Assembly (NCBI GenBank): GCA_963204785.1
Contig: CAUJHG010000040.1
Location: 1-53,495, forward strand
Reading direction: 5' to 3'
Source: Pseudomonadota bacterium
GTDB taxonomy: Bacteria; Pseudomonadota; Gammaproteobacteria; Burkholderiales; Burkholderiaceae_E
Length of the DNA: 53,495 nucleotides
The position numbers and the translations under genes are program-made. Under the pieces are notes generated by a model. It saw nothing but the letters and a program-made list of their open reading frames with translations. It ran no database searches and was not told the origin of the DNA. Below, in pieces: positions 10,494 through 18,245 of the stretch (its first letter is position 1; the number at the start of each line of letters is the position of its first letter).

Positions 10494-11294
10494 CTACGCA
10501 TGCCCCCTCAGCCTGTACCAGGCCAGCCCGAGCGCCTCGTGCAGCGCGAGCCAGCTCGTGTGGACTGCCCCGGCGCTGGGCAGGAAGCTCGCAATCCCGT
10601 CGATCCGGATACCGCCGAGGAAGTTGTGCGGCGCAGCGAGCACCTGGAGGCCGGCCGCCTCGAAGCTGGCCTGTGCCCGGCGCATGTGATACGCATGCGT
10701 CACCAGCACGATGCGCTGCACGCCGGCCTCGCCGAGCCGGCGTGCGCTCTCCCGGGCGTTGCCGGCGGTGTCGCGTGAGCTGTCCTCGATCCAGCGCGCG
10801 TGCAGCCCGAAGCTCTCGGACAGCACCCGCGCCATCAGCTCGGCCTCGGAGTGCTCGCGCTGCGGCGGCAGCCCGCCGCTGAGCAGGATCGGCAGCCCGG
10901 AGATCCGCGCCAGTCGCGCGCCGTAGGCGAGCCGCTGCAGCGTCAGTCCATTGACCGAATCCTGGTGAGGGCGCTCGCGGGCGTCGTGCGTGACGCCGCC
11001 GGCGAGGATCACGATGGCGCCCGGCGCAGCGGGGGCAGCAAGCGCCCCGCGCAGTTGCGCATCGTCCAGCGACTGCACGCCGCCCTCGACCGCGCGCGCG
11101 ATGAACTGCGCGCCCAGCGGCATCGAGAGCACCCAGCCGCAGATCAGCCCCAGCACCAGCAGCGCGCGGGCTGCCCGGTTGCGCCGGTCGCGCACGCGCC
11201 GCAGCAGCAGGAAGCCTGCGATGGCCAGCAGCAGCGGCAGCGCCGGCGGCATCAGCAGGTTCGAGAACAGCCAGCGCAGCGCGACCCAGTCCAT
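10494..11294 (-). CDS. DUF218 family protein (YdcF/ElyC/SanA-like)
   Basis: A 266-residue protein with two N-terminal membrane helices (LLMPPALPLLLAIAGFLLL and ALLVLGLICGWVLSM) and a C-terminal DUF218 domain. Diagnostic stretches are GAIVILAGGVTHDA, LPILLSGG, ESSRDT-like EDSSRDTAGNA and IVLVTHAYHMRRA. ElyC and SanA relatives act in envelope integrity, probably on lipid-carrier intermediates of peptidoglycan or surface polysaccharide. The domain is predicted to be periplasmic. It is divergent from srkA, with 94 bp between them. Confidence 0.87.
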   Translation of the reverse strand: MDWVALRWLFSNLLMPPALPLLLAIAGFLLLRRVRDRRNRAARALLVLGLICGWVLSMPLGAQFIARAVEGGVQSLDDAQLRGALAAPAAPGAIVILAGGVTHDARERPHQDSVNGLTLQRLAYGARLARISGLPILLSGGLPPQREHSEAELMARVLSESFGLHARWIEDSSRDTAGNARESARRLGEAGVQRIVLVTHAYHMRRAQASFEAAGLQVLAAPHNFLGGIRIDGIASFLPSAGAVHTSWLALHEALGLAWYRLRGHA

Positions 11295-11388
11295 GGCAGG
11301 GATTCTATTCGAGCGTCAGGGCGGGCTCGCGCCAGGCGCGCGCCATCCGTGCGGCAGGTCCCGAGGCTGCCTCGCATAGAATCGACCG

Positions 11389-12366
11389 ATGGACGAACCC
11401 TATGCAGCCCTCACCCCGAGCTGCCTGCTCGATGCGCTCGAGACCGTCGGCCTGCGCGGCGACGGCCGGCTGCTCGCGCTCAACAGCTTCGAGAACCGGG
11501 TCTACCAGGTCTGGCTCGAGGACGGGAGCTCGACGATCGCGAAGTTCTACCGCCCCGGGCGCTGGAGCGATGCGCAGATCCTCGAGGAGCATGCGTTCAC
11601 TGTCGAGCTCGCGCAGCATGAGGTCCCGGTGGTTGCGCCGCTGCCCGTGGCCGGCGCCACGCTGCACGCGCACGCGGGCTACCGCTTCGCGCTCTACCCG
11701 CGCCGCGGCGGGCGCGCGCCCGAGCTCGACGCCCCCGGAGCGCTCGAATGGATCGGCCGCTTCATCGGCCGCATCCACGCGTTCGGCGCGATCCGGCCCT
11801 TCGAGCATCGGCCGGCGCTGGACATCGTCAGTTTCGGCGAGGAGCCTCGCGACTGGCTCCTGGCCAGGCAATGCATCCCCGAAGAGCTGCTGCCGGCCTG
11901 GCGTGGAATCGTCGACCAGGCGCTCGACGCCGTGCGGGTCGCCTTCGAGAGCCGACCGGCATCGCGCGTGCTGCGGCTGCACGGCGACTGTCACCCGGGC
12001 AACATCCTCTGGACCGACGACGGCCCCCACTTCGTGGACTTCGACGACGCGCGCAACGGGCCGGCGGTGCAGGATCTGTGGATGCTGCTCTCGGGCGACG
12101 CGGACGCGATGTCGCGCCAGCTCGCCCAGGTGCTGGCCGGCTACGAGGACTTCGCCGACTTCGACCGCAGCGAGCTCGGGCTGATCGAGCCGCTGCGCAC
12201 GCTGCGGCTGATCCACTACTCGGCCTGGATCGCGCGGCGCTGGAGCGACCCGGCCTTCCCGGCAGCCTTCCCGTGGTTCGGCACGCCCCGCTACTGGCAG
12301 GACCGCATCCTCGAACTGCGCGAGCAGGTGGCAACGATGTCGGAGCCGCCGCTGCAGCCTCACTGA
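11389..12366 (+). CDS. srkA: Stress-response Ser/Thr kinase SrkA (YihE/RdoA)
   Basis: A 325-residue kinase of the choline-kinase/APH fold, matching SrkA in length. The N-terminus FENRVYQVWLEDGSSTIAKFYRPGRWSDAQILEEHAF holds the ATP-contacting lysine (AKFYRP) and the family hallmark RW. The catalytic loop is LHGDCHPGNILW, with the Asp of LHGD and the metal-binding HFVDFDDA. The C-terminal RYWQDRI is also typical. In E. coli SrkA counters programmed death under stress. Nothing in the neighbourhood adds to this. Confidence 0.93.
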   Translation: MDEPYAALTPSCLLDALETVGLRGDGRLLALNSFENRVYQVWLEDGSSTIAKFYRPGRWSDAQILEEHAFTVELAQHEVPVVAPLPVAGATLHAHAGYRFALYPRRGGRAPELDAPGALEWIGRFIGRIHAFGAIRPFEHRPALDIVSFGEEPRDWLLARQCIPEELLPAWRGIVDQALDAVRVAFESRPASRVLRLHGDCHPGNILWTDDGPHFVDFDDARNGPAVQDLWMLLSGDADAMSRQLAQVLAGYEDFADFDRSELGLIEPLRTLRLIHYSAWIARRWSDPAFPAAFPWFGTPRYWQDRILELREQVATMSEPPLQPH

Positions 12367-12368
12367 GC

Positions 12369-12485
12369 GGGCAGCCAGGGCTGCACGACGCTGCCCGGAT
12401 GCCAGGCGGGCAGACAGGGTCGCAGGACGCTGGCCGAGCGCCGCTCGGGCAGCCAGGGCTACAGCACGCTGCCCGAGCCCCGGGC
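12369..12485. repeat. Three tandem 39-bp imperfect palindromic repeats
   Basis: Units at 12369-12407, 12408-12446 and 12447-12485 each start GGGCAG and are aligned without gaps. Units 1 and 3 contain inverted arms GGGCAGC...GCTGCCC separated by 14 nt; unit 2 has a degraded version (GGGCAGA...GCTGGCC). They fill the gap between convergent srkA and prpE. They may serve as transcription-stop structures or be a dispersed intergenic repeat family. Confidence 0.8.
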
Positions 12486-12493
12486 GGACAGCG

Positions 12494-12509
12494 CCTGCGC
12501 TTGCGCAGG
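12494..12509. terminator. Perfect hairpin between convergent srkA and prpE
   Basis: CCTGCGC-TT-GCGCAGG, 7-bp arms with a 2-nt centre, lies just beyond the 39-bp repeats and 22 bp from the prpE stop. There is no T tract on either strand, so intrinsic termination is only possible. Confidence 0.4.
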
Positions 12510-12530
12510 ACCGCCGCCCGCCTACCCGGC

Positions 12531-14420
12531 TTATCCGGTCAGCGCCTCGCGCACCTGCTCGAGCGCTGCCGGATCCTCGATCGTCGTGAGCTCGCCAGGG
12601 TCCCTGCCCTCGCTGAGCGCCTGGATCGCGCGCCGCAGCACCTTGCCCGAGCGGGTCTTGGGCAGCATGCCGACGAAGTGCACCCGCGCCGGGCGCGCCA
12701 CCGCGCCGAGCTGGCGGTCGACCACCGCCATCAGCTCGCCTTCCAGCGCCTCGCGTGCCCGGGCGTCCTGCGCCTGTGCGGGATCCCTCAGCACGGCGAA
12801 GGCCACCGCGACCTGCCCCTTCAGCGCATCGGCAACGCCGACCACGGCGCACTCGGCGACCGCCTGGTGGCTGGACAGCGATTCCTCGATCTCGCGGGTG
12901 CCGAGCCGGTGGCCGGCGACGTTGATCACGTCGTCGGTTCGACCGAGGATGAAGTAGTAGCCGTCGGGGTCGCGCACGCCCCAGTCGAAGGTCGAGTAGA
13001 CCTGCCGGCCGGGGATCGACGTGAAGTAGGTGCGCACGAAGCGTTCGTCGTCGCCCCAGATGGTCTGCATGCAGCCCGGCGGCAGCGGCGGGACGATGGC
13101 GACCACGCCCTTCTCGTTCGTGCCCACCTCCTCGCCCGTCTGCTCGTGCAGCAGGCGCACGTCGTAGCCGTACATCGCCTTGCCGGGGCTGCCGAAGCGC
13201 GTGGGCGTCTTCTCGACGCCGTGGGCGACGGTGAGAATCGGCCAGCCGGTCTCGGTCTGCCAGTAGTTGTCGATCACCGGGCGGCCGAGCCCTTCGGAGA
13301 TCCAGCGCGCAGTGGGCTCGTCCAGCGGCTCGCCGGCCAGGAACAGGGTGCGCAGCGAGGAGAGGTCGTGGCGGCTCAGCCAGGACGGGTCCTGCTTCTT
13401 GAGCACGCGGATCGCGGTGGGCGCCGAGAACATCACCGAGACGCGATGCCGCTCGACGAGCTGCCACAGGATGCCGGGGTCCGGGCGCAGCGGCGTCCCC
13501 TCGTAGAGGATGGTCGCCATCCCGCCGATCAGCGGGCCGTAGACGATGTACGAGTGCCCGACCACCCAGCCGATGTCGCTGGTGCAGAAGTAGGTCTCCC
13601 CCGGGTTGCCGCAGAAGATGTACTTCATCGACGCGGCCAGGGCGACCGCGTAGCCGCCCACGTCGCGCTGCACGCCCTTGGGGCTGCCCGTGGTGCCGGA
13701 GGTGTACAGCGTGTAGCTGATCTCGTTGCTCTCGAGCCAGGTCACCGGCACGTCGTCGCCCAGGTGCTGCTCGCGCAGCGCGGCGTAGCCGAGGTCCCGG
13801 CCGGCGACGCTCTCGAAGGGCGCGAGCCCGCGATCGACCATCAGCACCCGTTCGGGCTTGTGCGCGGCCAGCCCGATCGCGGTGTCCAGCAGCGGCTTGT
13901 AGGCGATCACGCGGCCGTTGCGCGAGCCTGCGTCGGCCGACACCACCAGCTTCGGGCGGGCATCGTCGATCCGGCTGGCGAGGCTGCGCGAAGCGAAGCC
14001 GCCGAACACCACCGAGTGGATCGCGCCCAGGCGCGCGCAGGCCAGCATCGCGAACGCCGCTTCCGGGATCATCGGCATGTACAGGAGCACCCGGTCGCCG
14101 CGGCCCACGCCGAGCCCGCGCATGATCGCAGCCATGCGCACCACCTCGCGATGCAGTTGCGCAAAGCTGTAGCTGCGCTCCTCGCCGGTCTCGGTGGAGA
14201 TGAAGTGCAGCGCAGGCGCATCGGGCTGGGTGCGCAGGTAGCGATCGACCGCGTTGTGGCACAGGTTGGTCTCGCCGCCGACGTACCAGCGCGCAAACGG
14301 CGGGCGCGAGTAGTCGAGCACCTTGCCAAAGGGCTTGTGCCACTCGATCAGCCCTGCCTGCTCCGCCCAGAACCCGTCCCGGTCCTCGATCGAGCGTCGA
14401 TGAAAGCTCTCCAGATCCAC
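12531..14420 (-). CDS. prpE: Propionate--CoA ligase (PrpE-like, AMP-forming)
   Basis: A 629-residue acyl-CoA synthetase, the usual PrpE length, activating propionate to propionyl-CoA. The P-loop is YTLYTSGTTGSPKGVQRDVGGY, the acyl-pocket region reads DNYWQTETGWPI where the Acs at 4-6 kb has DTWWQTETG, and the C-terminal lysine motif is PKTRSGKVLRR. I chose GTG 14420 because GGAGG lies 6 bp upstream and the protein then begins VDLESFHRRSIEDRDGFWAEQ, the normal N-terminus; a longer frame to 14609 adds an arginine-rich leader and would overlap the divergent NlpC gene. No prpBCD genes are nearby, so the methylcitrate cycle must be elsewhere if present. Confidence 0.92.
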   Translation of the reverse strand: MDLESFHRRSIEDRDGFWAEQAGLIEWHKPFGKVLDYSRPPFARWYVGGETNLCHNAVDRYLRTQPDAPALHFISTETGEERSYSFAQLHREVVRMAAIMRGLGVGRGDRVLLYMPMIPEAAFAMLACARLGAIHSVVFGGFASRSLASRIDDARPKLVVSADAGSRNGRVIAYKPLLDTAIGLAAHKPERVLMVDRGLAPFESVAGRDLGYAALREQHLGDDVPVTWLESNEISYTLYTSGTTGSPKGVQRDVGGYAVALAASMKYIFCGNPGETYFCTSDIGWVVGHSYIVYGPLIGGMATILYEGTPLRPDPGILWQLVERHRVSVMFSAPTAIRVLKKQDPSWLSRHDLSSLRTLFLAGEPLDEPTARWISEGLGRPVIDNYWQTETGWPILTVAHGVEKTPTRFGSPGKAMYGYDVRLLHEQTGEEVGTNEKGVVAIVPPLPPGCMQTIWGDDERFVRTYFTSIPGRQVYSTFDWGVRDPDGYYFILGRTDDVINVAGHRLGTREIEESLSSHQAVAECAVVGVADALKGQVAVAFAVLRDPAQAQDARAREALEGELMAVVDRQLGAVARPARVHFVGMLPKTRSGKVLRRAIQALSEGRDPGELTTIEDPAALEQVREALTG

Positions 14421-14607
14421 GTTTCCCCTCCCCGTCCTTGGTTCTTCGCCCCGGAAGCGCTGCGAGCTCTCGCAAGGCATCGCCTTCAGGCGCACTCGCC
14501 ACCCACACGCGCACCGCCGCCGGTGTCCGCACCGATTGTGACCCGTCCGGACGCCATTCGTCAGCGTTTTTGACAGCACCACGGCCCTTCGAATAGGCTT
14601 GCCCGCC

Positions 14608-15165
14608 ATGCGGACGACACCCAGCCGGCGCGGGCGCGCCAGAAACCTTGCGACGCGAACGCTGGCCGGGCTCCTGCTCGCATCGGCAGCCGCGATGGCC
14701 GACCCTCCCCGGGCGTACGCCGAACCCGAACCCGAACAGCGCAGCGCCAGTGCGCTTGCCTCCGATCTGGTGCTGCAGGCGCTGGGGCTGCTCGGCGTGC
14801 GCTACAGGTGGGGAGGAAACACACCCGAGACCGGGCTGGACTGCAGCGGACTGGTCCGCCACGTCTTCGCCGAGGCCGCTGGCCTCGTGCTGCCGCGCCG
14901 CTCCGAAGAGATCAGTCGCACCGGTGTCCCGGTGGCGCGCAGCGAACTGCGTCCGGGCGACCTGGTCTTCTTCGACACGCTGCGTCGCACCTTCTCGCAC
15001 GTGGGCATCTACATCGGCGATGGCCGCTTCGTCCACGCGCCCTCCGCCGGCGGTGCCGTGCGGGTCGAGCGGCTCACGACCTCCTACTGGACCCGGCGCT
15101 TCAACGGCGGCCGTCGCATCTTCGATTCCGACGCCGTGCAGGCACGCAACCACGGCGCCAACTGA
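14608..15165 (+). CDS. NlpC/P60 family peptidoglycan peptidase
   Basis: A 185-residue exported hydrolase, counted from ATG 14608 (a TTG three codons earlier is also possible). A basic N-terminus and hydrophobic stretch (LAGLLLASAAAMA) form a signal peptide. The catalytic cysteine lies in TGLDCSGLVRHVF and the histidine in SHVGIYIGDGRFVHAPS; YRWGG before the cysteine is also typical. These enzymes cut D-gamma-glutamyl-diamino acid bonds in peptide stems. It is divergent from prpE with about 190 bp between starts. Confidence 0.92.
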   Translation: MRTTPSRRGRARNLATRTLAGLLLASAAAMADPPRAYAEPEPEQRSASALASDLVLQALGLLGVRYRWGGNTPETGLDCSGLVRHVFAEAAGLVLPRRSEEISRTGVPVARSELRPGDLVFFDTLRRTFSHVGIYIGDGRFVHAPSAGGAVRVERLTTSYWTRRFNGGRRIFDSDAVQARNHGAN

Positions 15166-15271
15166 GGCGGCGTGACGCGCACGCGCCTGAAGCGGCGCGG
15201 CACGTTTGCTGCGGGCGGCAGCAAGGCTTTGCTCCCGGGCCATCGCCAGCCGGCATCTGCTGCCATCGCGC

Positions 15272-15290
15272 AATGCGAACAATTCGCATT
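15272..15290 (+). promoter_or_regulatory. Fur-like operator upstream of the iron-binding protein gene
   Basis: AATGCGAA-CAA-TTCGCATT is a perfect 19-bp palindrome with 8-bp arms, similar to the classical AATGATAA/AATGAGAA-type Fur box. It lies about 120 bp before the start of the ferric-binding protein gene, in a good position for iron-dependent repression. Confidence 0.68.
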
Positions 15291-15411
15291 CATGCTAGGC
15301 TCCGAATCCGCCGGAGCCTGCTGCCATGAGGCGAGCGGCCGTGGCAAGCCGCAGCCCACGGCGTGCGCTGCCGGCAATCAGTCGGACAACCGAACTCACA
15401 GGACCCCGTCG

Positions 15412-16452
15412 ATGAAATCCCTGATCACTGGCCTCGCCCTGGCCATGAACGCCGTGCTGGTCGCGGCGCCCGCGCATGCGCAGGACAAGGTGCTGAACCT
15501 CTATTCCGCCCGTCACTACCAGGCGGACGAAGCCCTGTATTCGAACTTCACGCGCGCCACCGGAATCCGGATCAACCGGATCGAGGCTGGCGACGAAGCG
15601 CTGCTCGAGCGCATGCGCAACGAAGGCAAGAACAGTCCGGCCGACGTGATCCTGCTGGTCGACGCCGCGCGTCTCTGGAAGGCCGAGACCGAGGGCCTCT
15701 TCCAGCCGGTCCGCTCGAAGGTGCTCGAGGAGCGCATTCCCGCCTTCCTGCGCAGTCACGACGAGGGCAAGGGCAGCCAGTGGTTCGGCTTCTCGACCCG
15801 CGCCCGGGTGATCGTCTACAACAAGCAGAAGATCAGGCCGGAGCAGGTGCAGAACTACGAAGACCTTGCCAGACCAGAGCTCCAGGGGCAGGTGTGCACC
15901 CGCTCGGGCGCGCACCCCTACATGCTCTCGCTGATCGGCGCGGTTTCGGAACATCTCGGCGAGGCCAGGGCCGAGGCCTGGGCCAAAGGGGTGGTGGGGA
16001 ACTTCGCCCGCAGCCCGCGTGGCGGCGACACCGATCAGATCAAGGCCGTGGCCTCCGGTGAGTGCGGCGTCGCACTCACCAACACCTACTACTTCGTGCG
16101 ACTGATGCGCTCGGACAAGCAGGCCGATCGCGACGTCGTCGCCAAGGTGGGCATGGTGATGCCCAACCAGTCGAGCTGGGGTACCCACGTCAACGTCTCG
16201 GGCGCGGGCGTCGCACGCAACGCGCCGCATCGCGACGCGGCGGTGAAGTTCCTCGAGTACCTCGCGAGCGACGACGCGCAGATCTACTTCGCAGTCGGAA
16301 ACAACGAATGGCCGGTGGTCAGTTCGGTCGTGCCGAAGAACCCGGAGCTGGATTCGCTGGGCAAGTTCAAGGTGGATGAACTGCCGATCGGGTCGATCGG
16401 GCGCAGCCAGCTCACCGCGGCCAAGATCATCGACCGCGCCGGCTGGCGCTGA
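15412..16452 (+). CDS. Ferric iron ABC transporter substrate-binding protein (FbpA/FutA-like)
   Basis: A 346-residue periplasmic binding protein. ATG 15412 gives a signal peptide (MKSLITGLALAMNAVLVAA...AHA, cut before QDKV). The mature start LNLYSARHYQADEALYSNF is the family hallmark of ferric-binding proteins, with the tyrosine-rich motifs NTYYFVRLM and NVSGAGVARNAPH near the iron site. It would capture Fe3+ in the periplasm. No permease or ATPase gene is adjacent, so it is an orphan and must use components encoded elsewhere. A Fur-like palindrome sits upstream, which supports an iron role. Confidence 0.93.
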   Translation: MKSLITGLALAMNAVLVAAPAHAQDKVLNLYSARHYQADEALYSNFTRATGIRINRIEAGDEALLERMRNEGKNSPADVILLVDAARLWKAETEGLFQPVRSKVLEERIPAFLRSHDEGKGSQWFGFSTRARVIVYNKQKIRPEQVQNYEDLARPELQGQVCTRSGAHPYMLSLIGAVSEHLGEARAEAWAKGVVGNFARSPRGGDTDQIKAVASGECGVALTNTYYFVRLMRSDKQADRDVVAKVGMVMPNQSSWGTHVNVSGAGVARNAPHRDAAVKFLEYLASDDAQIYFAVGNNEWPVVSSVVPKNPELDSLGKFKVDELPIGSIGRSQLTAAKIIDRAGWR

Positions 16453-16532
16453 TCCATCGGATGGATCGGCTGGCGCTCACGAGCGGAGCGCCGGCTTCCG
16501 GCAGCGCTGCGCCCGATCGCCGATGATCGGGC
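16451..16532. terminator. Cluster of three palindromes between convergent genes
   Basis: Three hairpins follow one another: GATCCATC-G-GATGGATC (16451-16467), GGCGCTC-7 nt-GAGCGCC (16472-16492) and GCCCGATC-6 nt-GATCGGGC (16511-16532). They begin at the stop of the iron-binding protein gene and end 35 bp before the stop of the opposing hydrolase gene. A 10-bp direct repeat, GGCTGGCGCT, flanks the first hairpin (16441-16450 and 16468-16477). No T tracts follow, so the role as a two-way terminator is inferred from position. Confidence 0.5.
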
Positions 16533-16566
16533 AGGTCGCTGCCGGACTGCGGTCAGCTGACCGGGC

Positions 16567-17415
16567 TCAGCCAGCCAGCAGGCGCTCGACTGCGGCGATC
16601 TGGTCGTCGGCGATCAGCGAGGGCGCATGGCCGACGCCGGCCACCTCCTCGACCTTCGCCTTCGGGCCGCGCCGGGTCATCTCGAGCGTCGTCTCTGCCG
16701 ACAGGATGTCGGACGTCGAGCCGCGGATCACGCCCACCGGGCAGCGGATCGCGTCGTACAGCGGCCACAGCGGAACCGCAGGCTGGGCCGACGCTGCACG
16801 GAAGGCCTCGGCGATCGCCGGATCGTAGTGGAAGCCCCAGTGCGCGCCACGCTGCACCACGTAGTGGCGCGACAGGTAGCGGAACTGCGCGTCGGTGTGC
16901 GGGCCGAACTCGGACATCCGCGCGCGCAGCGCCCGCTCGCCATCCTCGAAGCTGTCGAACTTCGGATCGTCGCCGATGTCGCCACCGATGCGGCCCAGGC
17001 CGACCTGCCCGACTTCCGGGCCGATGTCGTTCAGCACCAGGCGGCGGATCGCGTTGCCCGGCGTCGCGGCGACGACCATGCCGATGATCCCGCCCATCGA
17101 GGTGCCCAGCCAGGTGAGTTCGTCGACGTCGAGCCGCGCGATCAGGGTGATGCAGTCGGCCACATACTGGGGCACCGCGTAGAGCGACGCATCTGGCGCG
17201 CGGTCGGAAGTGCCGCGCCCGATCATGTCCGGGCACACGACGCGGTAGCGATCGGCCAGGCGTTCGGCGAGCGCGTCGAAGTCGCGGCCGTTGCGGGTCA
17301 GGCCGTGCACGCACAGCAGGACCGGCGCGTCGCGCCGTCCCCATTCTGCATAGCCGATGCGATGCAGGCCCTTCGGGCTGGCGCAGGTGACGTGGCGAAG
17401 CACGGGTTCGGTCAC
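16567..17415 (-). CDS. Alpha/beta-fold hydrolase
   Basis: A 282-residue serine hydrolase. The oxyanion region is LLCVHGLTRNGRDFD, the nucleophile elbow GTSMGG, and the catalytic histidine lies in GVGHAPSL near the C-terminus. Length and layout are ordinary for the family. It is divergent from 3-hydroxybutyrate dehydrogenase with 47 bp between starts, a context that would suit hydrolysis of hydroxybutyrate esters or oligomers, but there is no residue in the sequence that fixes the substrate. Confidence 0.85.
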   Translation of the reverse strand: MTEPVLRHVTCASPKGLHRIGYAEWGRRDAPVLLCVHGLTRNGRDFDALAERLADRYRVVCPDMIGRGTSDRAPDASLYAVPQYVADCITLIARLDVDELTWLGTSMGGIIGMVVAATPGNAIRRLVLNDIGPEVGQVGLGRIGGDIGDDPKFDSFEDGERALRARMSEFGPHTDAQFRYLSRHYVVQRGAHWGFHYDPAIAEAFRAASAQPAVPLWPLYDAIRCPVGVIRGSTSDILSAETTLEMTRRGPKAKVEEVAGVGHAPSLIADDQIAAVERLLAG

Positions 17416-17462
17416 TGTGGGCTCCCCTGTAGAATCGCCTGGAATCTTAACAGGGAGCGCAC

Positions 17463-18245
17463 ATGCTGAAGGACAAGACTGCCCTCGTCACCGGCTCGAC
17501 CAGCGGAATCGGACTGGGCGTGGCCCGGGCACTGGCGCGCCAGGGCGCCAACCTCGTCCTCAACGGCTTCGGCGATGCTGCCGAGATCGAACGGATCCGC
17601 GCAGCGCTCGAGGGCGAGTTCGGGGTGAAGGTCGTCTACGAAGGCGCCGACCTGATGCAACCGGCGCAGATCGACCCGATGTTCGCGTCGATCGCCAGGC
17701 GTCTGGGCGGCGTGGACATCCTCGTGAACAACGCCGGCATCCAGCACGTGGCGCCGGTGCAGAGCTTCCCGCCCGAGCGCTGGGACGCCGTCATCGCGCT
17801 GAACCTGTCGGCCGCCTTCCACACCACGCGCTGCGCCTTGCCGTGGATGCAGAAGCGCAATTGGGGCCGGATCGTCAACATCGCCTCCGCGCACGGGCTG
17901 GTCGCCTCGGCCGAGAAGGCCGCCTACGTCGCGGCCAAGCACGGCATCGTCGGGCTGACCAAGGTGGTTGCGCTGGAGAACGCGCGCACCGGGATCACCT
18001 GCAACGCGATCTGCCCGGGCTGGGTGCTGACGCCGCTGGTGCAGAAGCAGATCGACGCGCGCGCCGCCGCGCAGGGCATCAGCCAGGACGACGCCCGCGC
18101 GGGCCTGCTCGGCGAGAAGCAGCCCTCGCTCGAGTTCGTCACGCCCGAGCAGATCGGCGACCTCGCCGTGTTCCTGTGCTCGGACGCCGCGCAGCAGGTG
18201 CGTGGCGCGGCCTGGACGATCGACGGGGGCTGGACGGCGCAGTAG
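17463..18245 (+). CDS. 3-hydroxybutyrate dehydrogenase (SDR family)
   Basis: A 260-residue short-chain dehydrogenase oxidising (R)-3-hydroxybutyrate to acetoacetate with NAD, in polyhydroxybutyrate breakdown. The cofactor motif is TGSTSGIGLG (residues 10-19), NNAG is at 89-92, and the catalytic set is Ser142, Tyr155 and Lys159 (YVAAK). The segments ICPGWVLTPLV and EKQPSLEFVTPEQIG are typical of this enzyme among SDRs. The ribosome binding site is CAGGGAG just before the start. Its last 107 bp overlap the 3' end of comEC on the other strand. Confidence 0.93.
   Translation: MLKDKTALVTGSTSGIGLGVARALARQGANLVLNGFGDAAEIERIRAALEGEFGVKVVYEGADLMQPAQIDPMFASIARRLGGVDILVNNAGIQHVAPVQSFPPERWDAVIALNLSAAFHTTRCALPWMQKRNWGRIVNIASAHGLVASAEKAAYVAAKHGIVGLTKVVALENARTGITCNAICPGWVLTPLVQKQIDARAAAQGISQDDARAGLLGEKQPSLEFVTPEQIGDLAVFLCSDAAQQVRGAAWTIDGGWTAQ

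Noticed and set aside
12369..12485. CRISPR-like array
   Set aside because: The repeats are contiguous with no unique spacers and only three units, so this is a tandem repeat.
11305..15282. A 1325-residue leftward frame across srkA, prpE and the NlpC gene
   Set aside because: Covers three well-supported genes in other frames and has shadow-like Ala/Arg/Gly composition.
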